A stretch of DNA of 64,000 nt from Lanius collurio (lineage: Eukaryota > Chordata > Aves > Passeriformes > Laniidae): NCBI GenBank assembly GCA_020086605.1, contig JACBWW010000004.1, forward strand, positions 11,795,911 to 11,859,910, written 5' to 3'. This document shows positions 55,626 through 64,000 of this stretch, piece after piece. A program made the position numbers and the translations under genes. The notes below the pieces were generated by a model that was given only the letters and a program-made list of their open reading frames with translations, did not search any database and had not been told where the DNA came from. How positions within the stretch are numbered: position 1 is the first letter of the stretch; every line of letters starts with the position of its first letter.

Positions 55626-58018
55626 AGGTTAAAGACTAGGAATAAATGCAAAGATAAATTTACTTGGGGAAAAAGTCTAATGAGAAACTAGAATGGATTT
55701 TACATAAGAAATAACGAATTCCAGGGAAAATGCAGAATTGCTTAATGCAATAGAAAATAGAAAATCCTGTTTGTGTAGCTTTTTTATTTTTTAAATACTA
55801 TTTAAGCATGCTGTTTCATAGGCTGCATTTTGAAAGGTTCATTAGGAATATGACTCCTCCTCCAAATTAATATCTGATACTATGATCCCAAGACACTAAA
55901 AACCCAAAAAACTCATCACATTACAGTAACTGGAAGCTTCACCTGTAGCTGCATGATGAAGCCATAAAGTCACCTCAAAATTATGCAGTAAGTTGAATGT
56001 TTTCTAACAAAATGGCATGTAACACTTGTTTTGATTTGAGAATAAAGAAGTACGTCAAATGCATTTTTCTTACAGGAGGATCTGTTCCTGTGGTATATTA
56101 AAAACAAAGATGGCAGAACTACAGGGCACAAAACATAAAATTAGGCCAAAAATAAGAGTGGATGTGGGGTGGGGTTTTTTTGGTTGGTTGGTTGGGTTTG
56201 CATTTTTTTGAGGACTAAAATTCATCACCTCTTTTCTCTGCAAAAAGAAACTGGATAAAATTGCATGGGTCTGGATATATACAGGAAGTTCTGATCATTC
56301 TGAATTTCTTAAAATTCTCTAGTCTTTGCCCTGAGAAGGCCTGTATAAAATGCTAGTAGGCCTTTCTAGCAAAAAAAATTGCTCTGCTTTTGTCTGCAAA
56401 ATACCTCCTTTCTCTTCTACCGTGTTTTGTTCACAGTAAATGTACTGGGAACAATATCAAGACCTTAATTTTTTTGGAATCTATATAGAAATACAGATTT
56501 ATATTCACATATGCATACATGCATGCATAGCAGAACTTAAAATCACTTTACAGGCATGAGGTTTATGTCTAAACACCTCATAGACCTCTCTAGAGTATGG
56601 CTACAGATTTTTCATATTAATTTTGTTGCTATTTCTGTTTTGTATAATGGAACAGAGTATACATATTTCAAACTTGCCTACAGGATCAGTCTGACCATGG
56701 CTTTAATTTGAAGTTCAAGGCTAGCACTGCCATGCTGAAGAATTAAGTAAAAAAAACTCCTTTAGGTTTTTGAAGTGTAGCATCAAAATGTGTAGCTGAA
56801 CTGAAGCAGTTATCTTTATTACATATGTCCATCACAAATATACCTGTAATAACTGATCTACCCAGCAAGCTCTTGGTAGCCTGGCAAGCTTTTTGTAAGT
56901 GAAGATCTTATAGATAGGACTTGCATCAGTAAATAAACAACCAGATTTATTAAAGCGTTAGAAAGATGGCCTGACAGCCTTTGTGAAAATATTAGCAATA
57001 ATGCATTGATCAACTTGTATATGTTTATTTTCTGTTTAATTTTATCTGTTGAAGGAAAAATATTTGCACCTTTTCCATATAATTTTATATCCCTATTTTA
57101 TTTATAATCTAAACCACTAATATTTTATTCAGGTATTATTACATTGTAAGAAGAAGGTGGGAGAATTGCATTTTATAATGTAATCTTCAAAATATCTGTA
57201 TAAAATACTTTAGGAAGAATATACACACTGACCTGCAAAGTAGGTCCTTTGAGGATAAAATACGATACATCGGATATAATAGCAGTATTATACAAATCAC
57301 CTGGAATACTTATTGTACATGTAATATAATAGATAATTAAAAACTGAAGAGAACATTAGTAATTGGAATTTGTTGCTAAATATGAGTTATTTCCCTTTAA
57401 AAATACAAGAGAAGCCCTTTTGAAAGACAGATGTAAAATTGTTATACCTTCGTATCCAACTATGTTCAGTTTTGATCTGTCAGTTTTGAGGACTGGAAGA
57501 ACAACCTTAGACATTTAAGAAGAACTTTTTCCTAGAAGACATCTTCTTGAGTTGCCTCTCTCAAACAACAGCAAAGTGTGACACAGTGGAGAGTTGTACA
57601 TCTTTTTCTCTGTGAAATGCCCCATCCATGCCATGCCTGATGCAAGCAGCATGAATCTGGTCACTTGGGGAAGAAAGCAGGCAGGGAGGAGAGCTGGTGG
57701 AGCTACATCAGACGTGGGAAGGGTGAAGGGCTGGGAAGTGTAACAGCAGCTTTGCAGAGAAAGAGAGCAGAGGCAGTCTCCAGCTCCCCGCAACCCTGCC
57801 ATGGGCCCCGCCAGGCTGGGCATCCTTGTGGGTCTCTGTCCCAGCCTGTCCTTGTCCCCAGGGTGGTGCCTGGTTCCAGGACTAGGGCTGCCTCTGCTGC
57901 TCCCTGCTCCTGACTGGAGAGCTCCTGTCCTGGCCCACACAGCCCTTGGGCCCCCAGGAGCTGCCAGCCCACACAGCACCCTGACAACAGGGTAGAAAGA
58001 GGAAATAATATAGCTATA
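55626..58018. other. intergenic DNA with a G/T-rich tract and a GC-rich patch
   Basis: A short low-complexity G/T tract with a repeated GGTT unit lies near 56166-56205. The patch 57690-58000 is GC-rich and carries opposed open frames of up to 154 codons (57515-57979, minus) with no recognisable domain. No gene is supported. Confidence 0.45.
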
Positions 58019-58046
58019 GGGACTTCAATAGCACCATTGAAGTCCC
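58019..58046. repeat. perfect 11-bp hairpin-forming inverted repeat
   Basis: GGGACTTCAAT (58019-58029) and ATTGAAGTCCC (58036-58046) are exact reverse complements around a 6-nt loop (AGCACC). No flanking extension pairs. It is not part of a recognised repeat family. Confidence 0.9.
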
Positions 58047-60689
58047 AAACATGTGATGGTCCTGCAGGAGATAATTTTTCCATGCTGTTCTCCTGGCAAG
58101 GCCAGCCATGGGATGGTGCTGAGGTTACAGCTCAGCAGCCACGCATCGCACCTGGCAGAGCTGAAACCAGAGTTCTTGTGTTTCTGCCTGCTTGAGTAGG
58201 TGTCAATAAAACATTAGCCCTTGATAAAATTACTGAGTAGATCTCAATACATCTGAGTAGTTCTGGCATAGACAAAAGGATTTCTTAGTGAAAGAAACCT
58301 GAGGAAGGGCTGGGAAAATGCAGAGTAAGGCTGGGAACTCCTGTTGTGCTCCACAGGTCCCACAGCAGGGAGATACAGCTATAGCCCCCTACTTTTACAT
58401 TCACCCAGTTCTTCTCACTCCTGGAACGTGCTAAATGCAGGGTATTAAAGCCATGTCAGAGTAAGTTGCACAAGCATTCTAAGAAAGATACAAGTGCATC
58501 ATCACACGATGCTGGCAGCACTCAGTACATCAGTGAGGTTTGAAAAGGGTGGAGCAAAAGCCTGCTAGTCCATCACATTTAGGGTTGTTCAGGGGAGCCA
58601 AAGATGTCACAAGTGAATACATCCAACTGTCCCTCTAGCTCTTTGGCCAGAATGGAGATCTGAATTACTGCTTCACATGGCACCCATTTCTCAAAGGTCA
58701 GATTCACAAATACCTGCTACAATTTCATTGTAATAAGGAAAATGTTATGGGTCTCATGAGAGGGCTCTTTTTTTGGCCCTAAATATAATGCCATGATTTT
58801 TATCAAATCATACAAAAGAACTCAAATTCTAAATCTACTGTAAACAATCACTCTCACATCTGTTTAGGCAGTTCAGTACATTACTCATTGTAAAGTTTTT
58901 CAAAGAAGAAAATCCTTATCAAAGAACAAAAATCCTTAAAATCGATTAATTAAAAAAAATTAACTATACCAGACTTTAATATGTTAAATAGGTAGAAACA
59001 AAAAAAAAGCAGACCAGAGTGTTAAGGGACTTGTTAATTCCTCTAGTTGGTTAGTTCGTTCCTTCTTATTAACACGGAACTCATATTGTATGCAGCTACT
59101 GTGGTTTTGTCTGTAATGTAAAAGGCTTGATGGTTTGCTTTTATTAGGATAGAACTGAAGAAACTATGTGAGTATTCCTTTACTCTAGACATCAAGAGGT
59201 CCTTTGGTCAGGTTTCTTAGTAAATCTTAAGGAAAACTGTGGCTCAACTCTGTTGAGGCAACTTATTTAATACATTAAATACATTGCAGAAAACTATATT
59301 TCATCAGAATGGGCACTGCTCACTCAGGAATACGAGGAAATGTCAAAGTAGAAGATTTTAGAGCCAGTTTCTACTAATGTTAAATAGCAACTACTTGTGC
59401 AATCATCTCAAAGCAACATTCACACAAGTTTAACTTCACTTGTGATAATGGAAGAAATTGCTTTCAATTTCATGGTAGTGTTAAATATGTTTGGTTGGGG
59501 GTTTTTTTTGTCACAGTAAGAGATGTATGGCAACAATAATAACACTTCATTAATGCATACTTCTCTTTAGCCATAATTTGGTATAACTTTCAGGGACACA
59601 GGGCATAAATCTATGCTTACTATTCTTATAAATTCTATCTTTGGTCATTTGCTTTACTCTTAAAAAGCACATTTTCTGTATTCTCTTTGTTGAGAAGCCA
59701 TTAGATACCATCACTGTGAGCAGCTGAGAGTCTGTGAAAAATTATATTCAGCAAATAAACAGAATGCTTCTTAATGAAATCTATTTAGTTTATCTTGCAC
59801 TAGAGTATCAAAAGCTTGAAAGCGCTTTGAGTCTCACTCGTAAGAGAATAGGGAAAGAATTATTCTTCTGCAGATAGGTGGTAGTTTTCCCATTGCTGAA
59901 GTATGCAGAATAAACACATTTACAGATTTCAGAAACTATCCAAATAAGATGATAACAAATATTTCCATGAACAGGCGAGTTCTGACTCAACTTTCTCAGT
60001 AGGACAGTCACCCACTGTGAACTGCATGCATACTGGAGTTTTGCTCCCACTCAAAATCCTGCTCTGACTTCCTACCTGTTTTCATCTGATTTGCAGTAAT
60101 GTAATAACCTGTACCCTTCTTTTAAATTTGGTTGATAGTGATCATGAGTTCTAAAACTACCTGGAGAAATTATGCCAGGCAGACAGAAAGACAAAATTAC
60201 ATACGTTTTCTCAGGATAAAGGCTAAAAGGTGCATGTGGCAAGGTAATTATTTTTAATTGTCTCTTCAAAATTGGTTATGTACCTCTTTTCGATTTCTTC
60301 CCTATCTTCTGTATCAGTTCTAGGTAGATACATAATTCTGTATGTTACATACTACATTTTCTACATTTTAATGTTTTACTACAAAACTTCATAGATGTTA
60401 ACATACCTGAACGAAAACTTGGATTCCTATCAGTTGGTGAGAATACACTTAAAGCCAGACTTTCAAAGTTGGCAATCAGGCCCCACTCCTTTGATGACTT
60501 CCAGACTATCAGTGTCCATGATCACTATTTTGTTCTGAGTCCTCTTCTCTTTCTACTTTCATACTTATCTGCTGTTGATGAATAGCATTTTATGGACTAA
60601 TAATAAACTAGAGGTAGGAAACAAGGACTAAGAAATCGTTTTAGAGTTTTGTAAAAGATGAACTCCTCAACATCTAAAAAAAGGCTGCA
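58047..60689. other. intergenic DNA, no gene seen
   Basis: AT-rich sequence upstream of the NRDE2 region. Open frames are under 85 codons and no domain or repeat family was recognised with confidence. Confidence 0.45.
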
Positions 60690-61285
60690 AATGGCAGTGA
60701 CTGTAGAGCTGACAAAGTCTGCAGATGATGCACAGGTATTCATGGCAATCAACTGGAAATCTGACTGGGAAAGGTTGCTGAAGTATTTAAAAAATAAATT
60801 ATAAAATGACAAAAAAAATCAGCTCAGTAGATGTGAAGCAGTGTGTATAGGGAAGCTACTCCTATCATCTACACACAGTAGTTACCTGTTACCTTTTCCC
60901 AACCATAAATGGTCTCTTGACTGATGCTGTAGCTCAGAAGACAAAAGCCAAAGAGAATGAGATCAGAAGGTATTGAAAAAGGAGCACAAAACAAACCAGT
61001 TGTCATAATTCTATAGAGTCCCTAAACTCACTGCACACCAACCTTAATCATTACATGAAATTCTGGTCATGCATTAATATTAATGTAAGAATTAGAAAGA
61101 CTAAAGAAATTCAACAAGGACACTATTATGGAGTGGCTTTAGCATACAAAGAAAAAAGGCAAAATTTTCAGTCTAGGAAGGAGAATACTGAACTACATTA
61201 ATAGGGTATAAAATTTTGCAGAAGAATGGAATACAGTGGTTATTTTTTTCCTCACAATGCAAGAATCAGGCATTGGCTAGAGGAA
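60690..61285 (+). mobile_element. ancient CR1 LINE relic near NRDE2
   Basis: TCTGCAGATGATGCACAGGT, then GAAATCTGACTGGGAAAGGT, a GTTACCTGTTACC block, CATGAAATTCTGGTCATGC, GAAAGACTAAAGAAATTCAA, GGGTATAAAATTTTGCAGAA and CTCACAATGCAAGAATCAGG follow in order the 3' half of an old amniote CR1 reverse transcriptase region. Many indels show it is long dead. The borders are approximate. Confidence 0.55.
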
Positions 61286-61823
61286 AAAAAAAAAGGAAAT
61301 ACTGGTTTAGACAATACATAATTAAGAATCAAAACATCCTGTCCAATAACGCACAAAGTGTAAAAGCATAAAAAATCATTTTTCCAGTTCCTTTGTGGAG
61401 AGCAGGCTCATGGATGCTATCAGACATGACGGGTGACTCCCCGGTCAGGAGGCTGGGAAGGCCCGACTGCAGGAGGCCATTTGTTCCCCGTGCCCTCCCT
61501 GACGCTGCCGAGTCAGGCCGCGAGGGTCCACGGGCCTGCAGGCGTGCACTCACTGCTTCCCAGCAGAAAGGCCGCCTGGCCTTTTACAGCATCATCTTTT
61601 ACACAGCGGAGCATTCCAGTCTGCTGGAGACATCGCTTGGGAGTTCCGTCCCGGAGGGACGAGGGTGGTTGGAAGGAAGGGCTAGCTCTGGAAACTCCAT
61701 CCCGCCTTTTCCCGAAGCAGCAGCCCAGTCCCGCAGTGCGGCGGCGGAGGGCGCACGATACGCGAAAACCCGCAGGAAATCGGCCGCCCGCAGCTTCCCA
61801 AAGGCCGAGCCTTCCCGCCCTCA

Positions 61824-61835
61824 GCCGCCATCTTG
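61824..61835 (-). promoter_or_regulatory. YY1-type motif, copy 1
   Basis: GCCGCCATCTTG is the reverse complement of the CAAGATGGCGGC form of the YY1 core, common at or just downstream of start sites of TATA-less housekeeping genes. Confidence 0.65.
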
Positions 61836-61879
61836 GGTCCGGGCGGAAGAACTGCGGGTCCCAGCGCGCTTGGCGCCGC

Positions 61880-61891
61880 GCCGCCATCTTG
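61880..61891 (-). promoter_or_regulatory. YY1-type motif, copy 2
   Basis: An identical 12-mer, 56 bp from the first and 44 bp before the NRDE2 ATG. If YY1 binds here, transcription probably starts near 61800-61880. Confidence 0.65.
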
Positions 61892-61934
61892 CCGCCGGGC
61901 AGTCGGGCGGGGGGGTGGCGGTGGCCGCCGGGAC

Positions 61935-62013
61935 ATGGCGCTCTTCCCGGCCTTCGCCGGGGCCGCCCGGCCCGGGGAGCCCCTCGCCGGCAGCTCCAAG
62001 GGCTCCACGAGAG
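61935..62013 (+). CDS. NRDE2: NRDE2 exon 1 (partial gene)
   Basis: This 79-nt coding exon begins GGGACATGGCG and encodes MALFPAFAG followed by AARPGEPLAGSSKGSTR, ending in AGAG before a GTAAAG donor (phase 1). The MALFPAFAG start is the recognisable N-terminus of vertebrate NRDE2. The following residues are variable between species, with an extra Gly/Pro/Ala-rich insert here. NRDE2 is a nuclear protein with HAT-type helical repeats. It binds the exosome helicase MTR4 and restrains it, and takes part in splicing of weak introns. Only exon 1 is present; I found no second exon before the window ends. The divergent orientation to CALM1 matches the human locus. Confidence 0.85.
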
Positions 62014-64000
62014 GTAAAGTCCTGGGAGAACTGTCTTTCCCTTAACAGCTCTCCAGCGGCCGGCCGCACACACCGCCGGCCGCCCCGCTCCGGCCGCCGT
62101 GCTTGTGCGTGCTTCGCCCCGCCGTGGAGCGGCGGCGGGGACGGTGCTGCCGCTGGGCCCGGGCCCATCGGCCTGTAACCATCGCCCCCGGAGGCTGCGG
62201 AGCGCGGCACCGGGGCTTTTGGTTTGTTGTTGTTATTTTCTTTCTTTTTTTTTTTTTTTTTTTTTCCCCCACTATCTTTGGATATCATGAAAAGTGTTTT
62301 TTAATTCCTTGTTTATTAAGCCAAATCATAGTTGTGAAGGACGTTTTTTGGATTATGATTCATTGTATCACATTGACCTGCAGTTGCGAGTAATACTTCT
62401 AACAAGTAAATAATAATATTAAAGGAAATAACACTTTCTGGTGTAATGCCAAGCAGTGAAGTAGGTATTACGTTTATTAATTCTACTGGACAGGATTTGA
62501 ACTAACCCTTCCTTTTGCTTGCCAGGTTCTACCACCCTTTTATGTGCCCATTCTCTAGACACCACAGCAAAGGGAAACAAGAGAAGCATTTACCTAGGCT
62601 AAATTTCTTATACATTGGGTCGGGTTGGTATGGTGTGTTAGCTTCTTGTTCTAACCAGTTCTGCCTTACCCCGTTTACTTAACAGTAGTTGATACTTGCT
62701 CTGCCAGCACAGAAATGTTCTAGCTGCATTTAGGACCCTTTCTGGTAATGACACTTGATGTAGAGAGTTGCGGACATCATAAGATACCAAATTACAACTT
62801 CTAGGAATAGAGGAGCTGTTCTGCCAGGGAGAGATACAGTAAAATTCTCTGGTAATAAGACCTTGGTTGTATTTTAAAACTTTGGGAATTTAGCCTTTAA
62901 GTTTGTTACAGTAGTCTGTGTCGCTTCAGTCCACCTGTCTGGAAGATCAGATTATAGAGAAAAAGATGTAAGACTGACTTGTGGATCCAGATTTCAGTTG
63001 TTAGCACTGTTTATGAATTACATTTTGGTATACTGAAAGCCTTTTGTGTGAGAATTATTGATAAAACTGGAACATAATTTGTTTGGTTTATGTTTTAGTA
63101 AATATTGCACTTTGGTCTTGACAACGATGTTTTAATGTAAGTTGTAAAAATTAAATATTAACTCAGAACCACATTTATGGTGGTGTATATCAAATTTCAC
63201 ACATTCAGCTTGTGAGAACTTGAGAACTTGACAGGCAACTTTGGTATCTCTCTGATAGATGGTTCCCTGCTCAGAGCTGCTGTGAAGCCAAAGTGCGTCA
63301 TAATACAGAGATCCCAGAGTATTTTGATTTTAATGTTATGTAAAACTGAGGTGCCTTTTCCAGACATTTAGGACTGCTTCATGGCTTTATTGGAAAAGCT
63401 AGAGTAATAATATATATGTGTTGGTCATGTTTCATTCAGCCAACCACTCTGCATCATACTTTTAAAAACCTTCCTAAACCATTTCTAAAGTGAAAGTGCT
63501 GTCTGAGACAGAAGTGGTGCTTATGCTTCCTGTGTTGCCCGATTGCTGAGTTCCAGCAGCCTCTAGAGTGCTGCAATTTTGTATATGCTTTGGTACAATT
63601 ATGTTGTCAAGCTTAATTAGTGTTTGGTGAAAGATAATTTGCAAATTTATCTGTAGCCATGAAGAGAGCAGTAGTAGTAAGTAACCCTGCTGACATTAGT
63701 AAGTGTCACATACAGCACTATTTACAGTCTGAACTATGCTATATGTCAGACAAGGCAGTGAATTTTGCTGAAAGCAAGTTTTCAGGATCCTGAGAGGCAA
63801 CAAAAGGCTTCGTGTAACTCTTAAAAATTGTCTGTGTAGACATGCACTGTAATTTTGTAATTTTTCTTTTTGCTTAAGAAGGTATAAAGAGAATGTCATT
63901 GGATTACTGCTGCTGTTGTGCTCATAAACATGTAACAAGTACATATTATTGTAAAATAGGCCTTTTATATCTGGTCTGCGAAAATGATAAACTTGTTAGA
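62014..64000 (+). other. NRDE2: NRDE2 intron 1 (continues beyond the window)
   Basis: Starts with a GTAAAG donor. Its first 200 bp are still CpG-rich and are followed by a T21 tract (62245-62265) and AT-rich sequence. I searched by eye for the expected second exon, which in known NRDE2 proteins begins with an ELDWLSN-type motif, and did not find it, so it probably lies beyond 64000. Confidence 0.7.
62245..62265. repeat. T21 homopolymer followed by C5
   Basis: A pure run of 21 T, preceded by a T/C-rich stretch, lies in NRDE2 intron 1 and is prone to length error in assembly. Confidence 0.9.

Larger units (their letters stand above)
61430..62215. promoter_or_regulatory. NRDE2: NRDE2 CpG-island promoter
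   Basis: A sharp CpG-rich block contains the NRDE2 start codon. No TATA box is evident. Two GCCGCCATCTTG motifs lie 100 and 44 bp upstream of the ATG. The 261-codon plus-strand frame at 61393-62178 reads through this island in a different frame from the NRDE2 start and is composition-driven, not a gene. Confidence 0.85.

Noticed and set aside
61393..62178. 261-codon plus-strand frame over the NRDE2 start region
   Set aside because: It is out of frame with the NRDE2 exon, composed of Pro/Ala/Arg/Gly-rich sequence typical of CpG islands, and other frames on both strands are also open.

Overview
The window looks like nuclear DNA from a bird. It is AT-rich, with large introns and long intergenic stretches. 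The recognisable repeats are CR1 LINEs and avian-type retroviral LTRs, and I saw no SINEs. Two protein-coding loci can be identified. One is a complete calmodulin gene on the minus strand (coding exons 31901 down to 23118). The other is the first coding exon of NRDE2 on the plus strand (61935-62013). Human 14q32.11 has the same divergent CALM1-NRDE2 arrangement, so the calmodulin gene is assigned to CALM1 rather than to CALM2 or CALM3, which encode the same protein.

Layout. 1-19.8 kb lies downstream of CALM1 and holds no gene I can support. It contains a decayed LTR with a CR1 nested in it (14320-15050) and an ERV LTR on the minus strand (16407-16786). 19.8-32.0 kb is CALM1: a long 3' UTR with at least two plausible poly(A) sites, six exons of canonical size, an ERVK-like LTR in intron 3, and a TATA-containing promoter in a CpG island. 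A 400-N assembly gap interrupts intron 1 beside this promoter. 32-61.4 kb is the intergenic interval between the two divergent genes. It contains an orphan CpG island at about 40.0-40.8 kb with two inverted CCAAT boxes, several CR1 relics and a perfect hairpin. 61.4-62.2 kb is the NRDE2 CpG-island promoter with two identical YY1-type motifs. The rest, to 64 kb, is NRDE2 intron 1.

Function. CALM1 encodes the universal calcium sensor. NRDE2 encodes a nuclear RNA-processing factor. Nothing suggests the two work together; they are simply conserved neighbours. I found no prokaryotic-type system, CRISPR array, tRNA or rRNA. Nearly all the other open frames are chance ORFs in non-coding, repeat or CpG-island DNA. 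The most useful leads are the orphan CpG island, an inverted repeat across the predicted CALM1 start site, the sense-oriented LTR in CALM1 intron 3, and the CR1 relic inside the distal CALM1 3' UTR. Repeat identities come from memory of family consensus sequences and were not checked against a database.
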